64,000 nucleotides of DNA from Streptomyces vietnamensis (lineage in GTDB: Bacteria; Actinomycetota; Actinomycetes; Streptomycetales; Streptomycetaceae): NCBI RefSeq assembly GCF_000830005.1, contig NZ_CP010407.1, positions 6,832,001-6,896,000 of the forward strand, in the 5' to 3' direction. Within the stretch, counting starts at the first letter, position 1. Every line of letters begins with the position of its first letter. The notes below the pieces were generated by a model. The model was not told where the DNA came from. It ran no database searches and worked only from the letters and a program-made list of their open reading frames with translations. A program made the position numbers and the translations under genes. Of the stretch, positions 32,742-41,830 are shown piece by piece.

Positions 32742-35213
32742 GTGGGTGCGATCACGATCGTGAAAGAAGCCGAGGAGGGCGCGGAGCCGCTCGCCCCGGA
32801 CGGACCGCCCGCCTCGGACGGGGCACGCGCCGACCTCGCGCCACCGCCCGGGCCGGGACCCGCCGGCCTCGACCCCCGCCGCGTCCGGCTCGTCTTCTGC
32901 GGCCTCATGCTCGCGCTGCTCCTCGCCGCGCTCGAGCAGATGATCGTCGCCACCGCCCTGCCGAAGATCGTCGGCGAACTCCACGGCCTGGACCGGATGT
33001 CCTGGGCGATCACCGCCTACCTGCTGACCTCCACCATCGGCCTGCCCGTCTACGGAAAGCTCGGCGACCTCCTCGGCCGCAAGGGCGTCTTCCTCTTCGC
33101 GATCGTCGTCTTCGTCATCGGCTCGGGCCTCGCCGGCTGGTCCCACACGATGAACCAGCTCATCGCCTTCCGTGCCGTCCAGGGCGTCGGCGCCGGCGGC
33201 CTCATGATCGGCGTCCAGGCGATCATCGCCGACATCGTCCCCGCCCGGGAACGCGGCCGCTACATGGGACTGATCGGCGCCGCCTTCGGCCTCGCCTCCG
33301 TCGCCGGACCGCTCCTCGGCGGCTTCTTCACCGACCACGTCTCCTGGCGCTGGTGCTTCTACTTCAACGTGCCCTTCGGGCTCGTCACCCTCGCCGTCGT
33401 CGCCGCCGTCCTCAAACTGCCGAAACCCGCGGCACGCGCGCGCTTCGACGTCCTCGGCGCGCTGCTCCTCGCCGCCGCCTCCACCTGCCTGGTCCTGCTG
33501 ACGAGCTGGGGCGGCACCGAGTACGCCTGGGACTCCCAGGTCATCCTCGCCCTGGCCGGCGGAGCCGCCGGAACGACCCTGCTCTTCCTGGTCGTCGAGC
33601 GCTTCGCCCCCGAACCGCTCATCCCGCTGCGGCTGTTCCGCGACTCCGTCTTCACCGTCACCGCCCTCGTCGGCGCCGTCGTCGGCATCGCGCTCTTCGG
33701 CGCCGCCAGTTACCTCCCCAGCTTCCTGCAGATGGTCGAGGGCGCCAGCGCCACCGAATCCGGCCTCCTGATGCTGCCCCTCATGGGCGGCATCGTCATC
33801 GCCTCCGTCGTCTCCGGCCAGCTCATCAGCCGCACCGGCCACTACAAGATCTACCCGGTGATCGGCGGGGCCGTCTCCGCCCTCGGCATGTGGCTGCTCT
33901 CCCGCATGGACACCGACACCCCGCGCCTCCAGCACAGCCTCTGGCAGGCCGTCCTCGGCACCGGCATCGGCCTCGTCATGCCGGTCCTCGTGCTCGCCGT
34001 GCAGAACTCCGTACGCCCCGCCGACCTCGGCACCGCCACCAGCGCCCACAACTACTTCCGCCAGATCGGCGGCAGCGTCGGCGCCGCCGTCTTCGGCACC
34101 CTCTTCGCCTCCCGGCTCGACGACGCCCTCGGCGACCGGCTGCCCCACACCGGTGCGGCCCCACTGCCCGCCGAATCGATCACCCCGCAGACGGTCCGCA
34201 CCCTGCCGCCCGCCCTGCGCGACGCGTACGTCCAGGCGTACGCGGACGCGATGCCGCGGATCTTCCTCTACCTCGTGCCGGTCCTCGTACTCGGCCTCGT
34301 CCTCGCCTTCTTCCTCAAGGAGAAACCGCTGGTGTCCCACCACAGCCCCCTCACCGAGGCCACCGACATCGCCTTCGACACCGCCGCCCAGGCCGTGCCG
34401 CACGCCCGCCACGCCGCCCCCGTTCCCGCCCCTGCCGCCGCCACCCCTCCGCACTCCGGAGTGCCCGTCTGCGGCACCGTCCAGCACCACGACGGCAGCC
34501 GCGTCCCCCGGGCCGCGCTCACCCTCATCGACGTCCAGGGCCGGCAGATCGGCCGCGGCGCCAGCGGCGAGGACGGCCGGTACGCCCTCAGCGTCCCCGG
34601 CGGCGGCGCGTACGTCCTGATCGCGGCGGCCGGCGGACACCAGCCGCAGGCCGTCTCCGTCACCGTCGGCGACCGGCCGGTGGAGCTCGACGTCGTCCTC
34701 GGCGGCGCCGGACGGCTCGCGGGCAGCGTCGTCACCGCCGACGGCACGCCCGTGCGTGACGCGGCCGTCACCCTCACCGACGTACGCGGCGAGGTCGTCG
34801 CCTCCACCCGCAGCGGACGCGAGGGCGGTTACGTCATCGGCGAACTCGTCGCGGGCGAGTACACGCTCGCCGCCAGCGCCCCCGCCTTCCGGCCCGCCGC
34901 GCTCCCCGTGAGCGTCCAGTCCTCCCGCGAGACCCGCCAGGACATCGAACTGGCCGGCGGCGCGGTGCTCCGCGGCACCGTACGGGCCGGGGGAGGGCGC
35001 CCCGTGGAGGAGGCCCGGGTCACCCTGCTCGACGCGGCGGGCAACGTCGTCGACACCCTCACCACCGGCGCCGACGGGACCTTCCGCTTCATCGACCTGT
35101 CCTCCGGCGAGTACACGGTCATCGCCGCCGGGTACCCGCCCGTCGCCACCGTCCTCCAAGTGGCCGGCGGCGGCCGCACCGAGCGCGACCTCCAGCTCGG
35201 CCACCAGGACTGA
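32742..35213 (+). CDS. DHA2-type MFS efflux transporter with three C-terminal Ig-like repeats
   Basis: 823 residues. Residues about 50-530 form a 14-segment drug:H antiporter ([35 protein letters not shown]). After a proline-rich linker come three carboxypeptidase-regulatory-like beta domains of about 83 residues each (about 572-657, 657-742, 742-823). Each has the pattern G-x-V...P...A-x-V-x-L-x-D-x-x-G...G-Y/F...L/P-x-G-x-Y-x-x-x-A. With 14 segments the tail should be cytoplasmic, which is odd for a domain usually found outside the cell. GTG 32742 is chosen with GGGAGCAGG upstream; an earlier ATG adds 40 Arg-rich residues. Confidence 0.85.
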   Translation: MGAITIVKEAEEGAEPLAPDGPPASDGARADLAPPPGPGPAGLDPRRVRLVFCGLMLALLLAALEQMIVATALPKIVGELHGLDRMSWAITAYLLTSTIGLPVYGKLGDLLGRKGVFLFAIVVFVIGSGLAGWSHTMNQLIAFRAVQGVGAGGLMIGVQAIIADIVPARERGRYMGLIGAAFGLASVAGPLLGGFFTDHVSWRWCFYFNVPFGLVTLAVVAAVLKLPKPAARARFDVLGALLLAAASTCLVLLTSWGGTEYAWDSQVILALAGGAAGTTLLFLVVERFAPEPLIPLRLFRDSVFTVTALVGAVVGIALFGAASYLPSFLQMVEGASATESGLLMLPLMGGIVIASVVSGQLISRTGHYKIYPVIGGAVSALGMWLLSRMDTDTPRLQHSLWQAVLGTGIGLVMPVLVLAVQNSVRPADLGTATSAHNYFRQIGGSVGAAVFGTLFASRLDDALGDRLPHTGAAPLPAESITPQTVRTLPPALRDAYVQAYADAMPRIFLYLVPVLVLGLVLAFFLKEKPLVSHHSPLTEATDIAFDTAAQAVPHARHAAPVPAPAAATPPHSGVPVCGTVQHHDGSRVPRAALTLIDVQGRQIGRGASGEDGRYALSVPGGGAYVLIAAAGGHQPQAVSVTVGDRPVELDVVLGGAGRLAGSVVTADGTPVRDAAVTLTDVRGEVVASTRSGREGGYVIGELVAGEYTLAASAPAFRPAALPVSVQSSRETRQDIELAGGAVLRGTVRAGGGRPVEEARVTLLDAAGNVVDTLTTGADGTFRFIDLSSGEYTVIAAGYPPVATVLQVAGGGRTERDLQLGHQD

Positions 35214-35222
35214 GCCTTCGCC

Positions 35223-36434
35223 TCAGGAGGAGGCGGTCGTCGCCTTGCGCAGCGCGCTGATGCAGGTGCCGATCGCCTCCTGGAGGGCTTCGAGGCGCTG
35301 GAGCATGTCCGCCTCGTAGATGTCCTCCTCCATCACCTCGTCGAGCGTCAGCTCCTCGAAGACCTTCGTCGCCTTCTGCAGGCTGTTGTAGAACTTCGTC
35401 CGCCGCTCCTGGACGCGCAGCGCCGGATCCTCCTCGACCGCCTTGGCGACCAGGCCCTTCACCGTGTCGTAGGCCTCGCCGGCCCACTCGCCCGCCTCCT
35501 CCGAGTCGTCCAGCTCGTCGAGGAGCGACAGGTGCCGCTCGGCCTCGGCCCGCAGCTCGGCCGGCGCCTCCACGGTCTGCCCGGCGGGGGTCCTGATCTC
35601 ACCCTTCTCCACGATCTGCCGTACGTACCCGATGCGGTCGGCGGCCTTCGCCTCGTTCGCCACCGCCTTCTTCAGGTCGTCGGTACGGGCGAAGGCCCTG
35701 GCCATCTCGGTCTGGAGCGCCGGGTCCTCCTTCATCCGGTCGAGCAGCGCCCCGCGCGCGGCCTCCGCCGTCCCGGGGTCGGCGAGGATCGCCGCACGCA
35801 GCGCCGTCGGGTTCTCCGCGACCTCCAGGGCCTTCGTCGGCTTGATGCCCTCCGCCTCGGCCGCCGCGGTGATCGCCTGGCCGCGCACGGAGTGCGCGCT
35901 GTTGCGGGAGGTGTAGTACGAGAGCCAGACGTCCGCGTCCGGCAGCTCGATGTCCTCGCCCGGGACCAGCACCTCGAACTGCGGGACCAGACCGTCGTCG
36001 GCCGCCATGTCCCAGGCCTTGTAGTAGCGCATGACCCGCTCGGGCGAGCAGCCGGCGAGCGCGGCGAACGCCTTCGCCGACACCTTCGCGGCGGCCGTCC
36101 CCTCGGCCGGCTGGCCGCCCGGACGGACGCTCCGGGCCACCTTCAGGGCGAAGGTCCAGCCGCCGGTCCGTGCGTAGACCCCGAAGTCCCGGGCGTCACG
36201 GACGACGACGGGGTCGTGGTCCCGGGAGTCCTGCACGTCCTCCGTGTCCTGCACGTCCTGCGCGTCCGCCGTGTCCTGCACGTCCTCCGTGTCCTGCACG
36301 TCCGGTGCTTCCTGGGGCGCGGTGGCCTCCTGGGGCTCGGGAGCCGACGGCTCCCAGAACTCGGGCTCGGAGATCGCCGAGACCGTCTCGGGCTCGGCGG
36401 GGGACGTTTCGGACGGGGTGAAGGCGATGGTCAC
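35223..36434 (-). CDS. Conserved-looking protein of unknown function with acidic N-terminal repeats
   Basis: 403 residues, not assigned to a family. The N-terminus (1-70) is Glu/Pro/Asp-rich with short DVQDTE/DVQDTA units. Residues 75-200 are mixed, with a RTGGWTFALKVARSV segment and an EIELP...YYTSRNS segment. The rest is long charged helices, likely coiled coil. GWTFALKVARSV...FAALAGCSPERVMRYYKAWD could be a helix-turn-helix. No signal or membrane segment. It stands alone between the transporter (convergent, 9 nt) and the divergent peptidase operon. Confidence 0.75.
   Translation of the reverse strand: MTIAFTPSETSPAEPETVSAISEPEFWEPSAPEPQEATAPQEAPDVQDTEDVQDTADAQDVQDTEDVQDSRDHDPVVVRDARDFGVYARTGGWTFALKVARSVRPGGQPAEGTAAAKVSAKAFAALAGCSPERVMRYYKAWDMAADDGLVPQFEVLVPGEDIELPDADVWLSYYTSRNSAHSVRGQAITAAAEAEGIKPTKALEVAENPTALRAAILADPGTAEAARGALLDRMKEDPALQTEMARAFARTDDLKKAVANEAKAADRIGYVRQIVEKGEIRTPAGQTVEAPAELRAEAERHLSLLDELDDSEEAGEWAGEAYDTVKGLVAKAVEEDPALRVQERRTKFYNSLQKATKVFEELTLDEVMEEDIYEADMLQRLEALQEAIGTCISALRKATTASS
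36225..36303. repeat. 18-bp tandem repeat inside a coding sequence
   Basis: Units of GTCCTGCACGTCCTCCGT, with one diverged longer unit, encode the DVQDTE/A repeats of the preceding protein on the minus strand. The copy number is likely variable. Confidence 0.75.
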
Positions 36435-36605
36435 CGAGAGCTCTCCGGAAGGTCGACAACGACAACTGCGGCCGACAGCCTATACGCACCCGTTGGCAAT
36501 GTTTCGTCCGATTCGAAGACCGCCGATCGGGTGGTGTGCCGGGCTGCCATTGGTCCACTCCAACGGTGGTTATCCACAGGGGTGGTAGGGCGGCCGGGCG
36601 ACGCG

Positions 36606-36611
36606 TACGGT
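36606..36611 (+). promoter_or_regulatory. -10 box of the leaderless peptidase-operon promoter
   Basis: TACGGT ends 7 nt before ATG 36619. There is no Shine-Dalgarno sequence. Confidence 0.5.
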
Positions 36612-36618
36612 GCCAGGC

Positions 36619-37452
36619 ATGAAGATCCTCATCAGCGCCGACATGGAGGGCGCGACCGGTGTGACCTGGCCCGCCGACGTGCTGCCCGGGACGCCCCAGT
36701 GGGAGCGGTGCCGCGCGATGTTCACGTCCGACGTGAACGCCGCCGTGCTCGGCTTCTTCGACGGCGGCGCGGACGAGGTCCTCATCAACGAGGCGCACTG
36801 GTCCATGCGGAACCTGCTCCTGGAGCAGCTCGACGAGCGGGCCGAGATGCTCACCGGGCGGCACAAGTCCCTCTCGATGGTCGAGGGAGTGCAGCACGGG
36901 GACGTCGACGGCATCGCCTTCGTCGGCTACCACACGGGAGCCGGCAGCGAGGGGGTCCTCGCGCACACCTACCTCGCGAACTCCATCACCGGGGTCTGGC
37001 TCAACGGCGAGCGGGCGAGCGAGGGCCTGCTCAACGCGCACGTGGTCGCGGAGTACGGCGTACCCGTCGTCCTCGTCACCGGGGACGACCTGACCTGCGA
37101 GGACGCCCTCGGGTACGCACCCGAGGCGCCCAAGGTCGCCGTCAAGGACCACGTCTCGCGGTACGCGGCGGTGTGCCGCACCCCGGCCAGGACCGCCGCC
37201 GACATCCGCGCCGCCGCGAAGACCGGGGCCGCGCTCGCCGTCCGGCACGAGCCGGTCCGGGGCGGCCCCTTCACCGTGGAGCTGGAGTTCGACGCCGAGC
37301 ACCTGGGCGCCGCCGCCACGGTGGTTCCCGGCGTGGCGCGGAGCGGCGAGCGGCGCGTCGCGTACACCAGCGAGACGATGTACGAGGCAATTCGCACGTT
37401 CAAGGCGGTCACGACCATCGTCTCGGCCGCGGTGGAGGAGCAGTATGGCTGA
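36619..37452 (+). CDS. M55 family D-aminopeptidase (DppA-like)
   Basis: 277 residues. ISADMEGATGV contains the SxDxEG zinc motif, and NEAHWSMRNLL, GYHTGAG and NGERASEG hold further ligands. The family removes N-terminal D-amino acids such as D-Ala from peptides. ATG 36619 is chosen for its leaderless promoter; ATG 36610 is an alternative. It is first in an operon: the M20 gene starts 8 bp before its stop. In B. subtilis dppA is likewise grouped with the S66 gene ykfA. Confidence 0.9.
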   Translation: MKILISADMEGATGVTWPADVLPGTPQWERCRAMFTSDVNAAVLGFFDGGADEVLINEAHWSMRNLLLEQLDERAEMLTGRHKSLSMVEGVQHGDVDGIAFVGYHTGAGSEGVLAHTYLANSITGVWLNGERASEGLLNAHVVAEYGVPVVLVTGDDLTCEDALGYAPEAPKVAVKDHVSRYAAVCRTPARTAADIRAAAKTGAALAVRHEPVRGGPFTVELEFDAEHLGAAATVVPGVARSGERRVAYTSETMYEAIRTFKAVTTIVSAAVEEQYG

Positions 37453-38779
37453 GGAGGTCCGGGGCCCGGACACGACGGCGCTCGACGAGGTGGTCGGTTT
37501 CACCTCCGAGCTCATCCGCATCGACACCACCAACCGGGGCGGCGGCGACTGCCGCGAGCGGCCGGCCGCCGAGTACGTCGCCGAGCGGCTCGCCGACGCC
37601 GGGATCGAACCGACCCTCCTGGAGCGGACCCCCGGCCGCACCAACGTGGTGGCGCGGATCCCCGGCACCGACCCCTCGGCCGAGGCGCTCCTCGTCCACG
37701 GCCACCTGGACGTGGTGCCCGCCGACCCCGCCGAATGGACCGTGCACCCCTTCTCCGGCGAGGTCCGCGACGGGGTGGTGTGGGGGCGCGGCGCCGTCGA
37801 CATGAAGAACATGGACGCGATGGTCCTGGCCGTCGTCCGCTCCTGGGCCCGGCAGGGCATCCGCCCCCGCCGGGACATCGTCCTCGCCTACACCGCCGAC
37901 GAGGAGGCCAGCGCCGAGGACGGCTCCGGCTTCCTCGCCGACCGGCACGCGGCCCTCTTCGAGGGCTGCACGGAGGGCATCAGCGAGTCCGGGGCGTTCA
38001 GCTTCCACCCGCAGCCCGGCACCACCCTCTACCCGATCGCGGCGGGGGAGCGGGGCACCGCCTGGCTCAAGCTCACCGCCCACGGCCGGGCCGGCCACGG
38101 CTCCAAGGTGAACGCGGAGAACGCCGTCACCCGCCTCGCCGCGGCCGTCGCCCGGATCGGCGGCCACACCTGGCCGGTCCGCCTCACCACGACCGTCCGC
38201 GCCGCCCTCACCGAACTGGCCGCGCTGTACGGCATCGAGGTCGACACGAGCGCCCGCGACCTCGACGTCGACCTCCTCCTCGACAAGCTCGGCCCCGCCG
38301 CCGCGCTCGTCGAGCCGACCGTCCGCAACAGCGCCAACCCGACGATGCTGGAGGCCGGTTACAAGGTCAACGTCATCCCGGGCCAGGCCGTCGCCTACAT
38401 CGACGGGCGGATGCTGCCGGGCGCCGAGGAGGAGTTCGCCGCCACCATGGACCTGCTCACCGGGCCCGACGTGGAGTGGGAGTTCCACCACCGCGAGGTG
38501 CCCCTGGAGGCCCCGGTCGACTCGCCGACCTTCGCCAAGCTCCGGGCCGCCGTCGAGCGCTTCGACCCCGACGGGCACGTCGTGCCGTTCACCATGTCCG
38601 GCGGCACCGACGCCAAGCAGTTCTCCCGGCTCGGCATCACCGGCTACGGCTTCTCGCCGCTCCGGCTGCCCCCCGGCCTCGACTACGGGGCGCTCTTCCA
38701 CGGCGTCGACGAGCGCGTCCCCGTGGACGCCCTGCACTTCGGCGTCCGGGTGCTCGACCACTATCTGAAGTCCGCGTAG
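37445..38779 (+). CDS. M20 family metallopeptidase
   Basis: 444 residues. LVHGHLDVVPADP and WGRGAVDMKNMDAM supply zinc ligands, YTADEEASAEDGSGF the catalytic Glu pair, and a dimerisation domain interrupts (about 195-310). SGGTDAKQFSRLGI is near the end. It hydrolyses dipeptides or acyl-amino acids in the cytoplasm. ATG 37445 has GGAGGAG upstream and overlaps the M55 gene by 8 bp, indicating coupling. Confidence 0.9.
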   Translation: MAEEVRGPDTTALDEVVGFTSELIRIDTTNRGGGDCRERPAAEYVAERLADAGIEPTLLERTPGRTNVVARIPGTDPSAEALLVHGHLDVVPADPAEWTVHPFSGEVRDGVVWGRGAVDMKNMDAMVLAVVRSWARQGIRPRRDIVLAYTADEEASAEDGSGFLADRHAALFEGCTEGISESGAFSFHPQPGTTLYPIAAGERGTAWLKLTAHGRAGHGSKVNAENAVTRLAAAVARIGGHTWPVRLTTTVRAALTELAALYGIEVDTSARDLDVDLLLDKLGPAAALVEPTVRNSANPTMLEAGYKVNVIPGQAVAYIDGRMLPGAEEEFAATMDLLTGPDVEWEFHHREVPLEAPVDSPTFAKLRAAVERFDPDGHVVPFTMSGGTDAKQFSRLGITGYGFSPLRLPPGLDYGALFHGVDERVPVDALHFGVRVLDHYLKSA

Positions 38780-38815
38780 GGCAGGGGGATCGGACCCATG
38801 ACAGGGGGAGACGGT

Positions 38816-40816
38816 ATGGCCACGACCACGGCCGGGTACGGCAGTTGGCCGTCACCCGTCGACGCGGCGCTCGCCGCCGCGCACGACGGGCGGCCCGAGT
38901 ACCTCGGCGCCGTCGGCGACGAACTGTGGTGGACCGCGCCCCGCCCGGAGGAGGGCGGCCGGCGGGCCCTCGTCCGGCGGCGCGCCGACGGCACCGAGGA
39001 GAGCCTGCTGCCCGCCCCGTGGAACGTCCGCAGCCGGGTCGTCGAATACGGCGGGCAGCCCTGGGCGGCGGCCGTACGCCCGGCGAGCGGACCGCTCGCC
39101 GTGTTCTGCCACTTCCCCGACCAGCGGCTCTACGCGTACGAACCCGATGCCTTGGGCGCGGAGCCGCGGCCGCTCACCCCGGTCTCCGCCGTCGGCGGCG
39201 GACTGCGCTGGGTGGACCCGGTGATCCACCCGGACCGGGGCGAGGTGTGGTGCGTCCTGGAGGAGTTCACCGGCCCCGCGCCGACCGACGTCCGCCGCGT
39301 CCTCGCCGCCGTTCCCCTCGACGGCTCGGCCGCCGAGGACCGCACGGCCGTCCGTGAACTCTCCGACGGGCGCCACCGCTTCGTGACCGGACCCCGGCTC
39401 TCCCCGGACGGCCGCCGGGCCGCCTGGATCGCCTGGGACCACCCCCGGATGCCCTGGGACGGCACCGAGGTCCAGCTCGCCGAGGTCACCCCCGACGGCA
39501 CCTTCCGCGAGGCAGGGACCGTCGCCGGAGGGACCGCCGAGTCGATCCCGCAGGTCGACTGGGACGCCGCCGGGCGGCTGCTGTTCGTCAGCGACCGCAC
39601 CGGCTGGTGGAACCTCTACCGCGCGGAGGTCGACGCCGACGGCGGCCTCGCCGCACCGGAAGCGCTCTGCCCCCGCGCGGAGGAGTTCGGCGGCCCGCTC
39701 TGGAAGATCGGACTCCGCTGGTTCACCTCCCTGGAGAACGGGCTGATCGCCGTCGTCCACGGCAGGGGAACCACCACCCTCGGGATCCTCGACCCCGAGC
39801 GCCGCGCCCTCGTCGACGCCGGCGGGACCCGCACCGAGTGGGCCTCCACCCTCGCCGCACACGGCACCCGGGTGGTCGGCGTCGCCGCCGGACCGCACCG
39901 CTCCTACGAGCTCGTCGAGCTCGACACCCGCACCGGCCGCAGCCGCGTGGTCGGCGCCGCGCACACCGACGCCGTCGACCCCGCCTACCTCCCCGAGCCC
40001 CGGATCCGTACCTTCACCGGCCCCGGCGGGCGCGAGATCCACGCCCAGATCTACCCGCCCCACCACCCCGAACTCGGCGGCCCTGAAGGCGAGCTGCCGC
40101 CGTACGTGATCTGGGCGCACGGCGGGCCCACCGGCCACGCCCCGCTCGTCCTCGACCTGGAGATCGCCTACTTCACCTCGCGGGGCATCGGCGTCGCCGA
40201 GGTCAACTACGGCGGCTCGACCGGCTACGGCCGGGAGTACCGGGAGCGGCTGCGCGAGCAGTGGGGCGTCGTCGACGTCGAGGACTGCGCGGCCGTCGCG
40301 GCGGCCCTCGCCGCCGAGGGCACCGCCGACCCGGCCCGGCTCGCCGTGCGCGGCGGCAGCGCGGGCGGCTGGACGACCGCCGCGTCCCTCGTCTCCACCG
40401 ACGTGTACGCCTGCGGCACGATCATCTACCCCATCCTGGACCTGCGGGGCTGGGCCACCGACGAGACCCACGACTTCGAGTCCCAGTACCTCCACGGACT
40501 GATCGGACCGCTCGACGAGGTGCCCGCCCGCTACAAGGAGCGCTCGCCCATCGAGCACGTCGACCGGGTCACGGCCCCGTTCCTGCTGCTCCAGGGCCTC
40601 GACGACGTCATCTGCCCGCCCGCGCAGGCCGAGCGCTTCCTCGCCCGCACGGCCGGCCGGGGCGTCCCGCACGCCTACCTCGCCTTCGAGGGGGAGGGGC
40701 ACGGCTTCCGCAGGGCCGACACCATGGTCCGGGCCCTGGAGGCCGAACTCGCCCTGTACGTACGGACCTTCGGCATCGAGCGCCAGGACGTCCCGGACCT
40801 GGAGTACCGCACGTGA
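38816..40816 (+). CDS. S9 family prolyl oligopeptidase-like peptidase
   Basis: 666 residues. An N-terminal beta-propeller of WD-like blades (about 1-390) precedes an alpha/beta hydrolase domain with YVIWAHGGPTGHA, the nucleophile GGSAGGW, LQGLDDVICPP (Asp) and FEGEGHGFR (His). It acts on short peptides. Two starts are possible; ATG 38816 has the better ribosome site (GGGGGAG, 5 nt), ATG 38798 is the alternative. Third gene of the peptidase operon; the next gene overlaps by GTGA. Confidence 0.88.
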   Translation: MATTTAGYGSWPSPVDAALAAAHDGRPEYLGAVGDELWWTAPRPEEGGRRALVRRRADGTEESLLPAPWNVRSRVVEYGGQPWAAAVRPASGPLAVFCHFPDQRLYAYEPDALGAEPRPLTPVSAVGGGLRWVDPVIHPDRGEVWCVLEEFTGPAPTDVRRVLAAVPLDGSAAEDRTAVRELSDGRHRFVTGPRLSPDGRRAAWIAWDHPRMPWDGTEVQLAEVTPDGTFREAGTVAGGTAESIPQVDWDAAGRLLFVSDRTGWWNLYRAEVDADGGLAAPEALCPRAEEFGGPLWKIGLRWFTSLENGLIAVVHGRGTTTLGILDPERRALVDAGGTRTEWASTLAAHGTRVVGVAAGPHRSYELVELDTRTGRSRVVGAAHTDAVDPAYLPEPRIRTFTGPGGREIHAQIYPPHHPELGGPEGELPPYVIWAHGGPTGHAPLVLDLEIAYFTSRGIGVAEVNYGGSTGYGREYRERLREQWGVVDVEDCAAVAAALAAEGTADPARLAVRGGSAGGWTTAASLVSTDVYACGTIIYPILDLRGWATDETHDFESQYLHGLIGPLDEVPARYKERSPIEHVDRVTAPFLLLQGLDDVICPPAQAERFLARTAGRGVPHAYLAFEGEGHGFRRADTMVRALEAELALYVRTFGIERQDVPDLEYRT

Positions 40817-41748
40817 CCCCGGTGGGCGCCCTGACCCGGGCCGAGCGGCTCCGGCCGGGGGCGCGGGTCGCCGTCGTCGCCCCCAGCGGTCCCATTCCCG
40901 AGGAGCGGCTCACGGCCGGGCTCGACATCCTGCGCGGCTGGGACCTGGAACCGGTCGTCGCCCCGCACGTCCGGGACACCCACCCCACCCTCGGGTACCT
41001 CGCAGGCGAGGACCTGGCGCGGGCCCGCGATCTGACCGAGGCCTGGTGCGACCCCTCGGTCTCCGCAGTGCTCTGCGCGCGCGGCGGATTCGGGGCCCAG
41101 CGCATGGTCGACCTGGTGGACTGGACGGCGATCCGGGCGGCCGGGCCCAAGGCCTTCGTCGGGTACAGCGACGTCACCGCCCTGCACGAGGCCTTCGCCG
41201 TCCGCGCCGGCTTCACCACCCTGCACGGGCCGATGGTCGCCGCCGCCACGTTCCTGTCGGACCCGGCCACCCAGGAGTCGCTGCGGGCCACCCTCTTCGA
41301 GCCCGAGACCGTCCTGACCCTCGGCCCGGACACGGCACGGGCCCTGATACCCGGCCGAGCCCGGGGCGTGACGCTCGGCGGCTGCGTCAGCCTCCTCGCC
41401 GCCGACCTCGGCACCCCGCACGGGCGGGCCTCGGCGCACGGCGGGCTGCTGCTCCTGGAGGACGTGGGGGAGGAGCCGTACCGCCTCGACCGCATCCTCA
41501 CCCAACTCCTGCGCTCCGGCTGGCTCGACGGGGTCGCGGGCATCGGCCTCGGCTCCTGGGAGGAGTGCGGCCCGTACGAGGAGGTGCGCGCGGTGCTCGC
41601 CGACCGGCTCGGCGGCCTCGGGGTGCCGGTCCTGGAGGAGATGGGCTTCGGGCACAGCCCGACCGCAGTGACCCTGCCGCTCGGCCTGCCGGCCGTGCTG
41701 GACGCGGACGCGGGCACGCTCACCCTGGACGTACCGGCCCTGCGCTGA
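40813..41748 (+). CDS. S66 family LD-carboxypeptidase
   Basis: 311 residues. The family's Ser-Glu-His triad is visible: Ser in VGYSDVTALH, Glu in LLLEDVGEEPYRLDR and His in GFGHSPTAV. LdcA-type enzymes trim the terminal D-Ala from murein tetrapeptides; relatives cleave other amide substrates such as microcin C. GTG 40813 overlaps the stop of the S9 gene. With the M55 enzyme this points to handling of D-amino-acid-containing peptides. Confidence 0.9.
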   Translation: MTPVGALTRAERLRPGARVAVVAPSGPIPEERLTAGLDILRGWDLEPVVAPHVRDTHPTLGYLAGEDLARARDLTEAWCDPSVSAVLCARGGFGAQRMVDLVDWTAIRAAGPKAFVGYSDVTALHEAFAVRAGFTTLHGPMVAAATFLSDPATQESLRATLFEPETVLTLGPDTARALIPGRARGVTLGGCVSLLAADLGTPHGRASAHGGLLLLEDVGEEPYRLDRILTQLLRSGWLDGVAGIGLGSWEECGPYEEVRAVLADRLGGLGVPVLEEMGFGHSPTAVTLPLGLPAVLDADAGTLTLDVPALR

Positions 41749-41774
41749 CCGGAAGCCGGGTCCGTACGACGACG

Positions 41775-41802
41775 CGCCCCCGCCCCACCGCAAGCGGGGG
41801 CG
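41775..41802. terminator. Bidirectional terminator
   Basis: CGCCCCCGC (41775-41783) pairs with GCGGGGGCG (41794-41802), inside an outer GACGCG/CGCGTC pair. It lies between the convergent S66 and permease genes. Confidence 0.8.
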
Positions 41803-41830
41803 AGAGCGCGTCTCCTCGAAGGGGAGCGTC

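Noticed and set aside
36225..36303. Tandem repeat as an intergenic mobile element
   Set aside because: It lies inside a reading frame with unit lengths in multiples of three, so it is a coding repeat.
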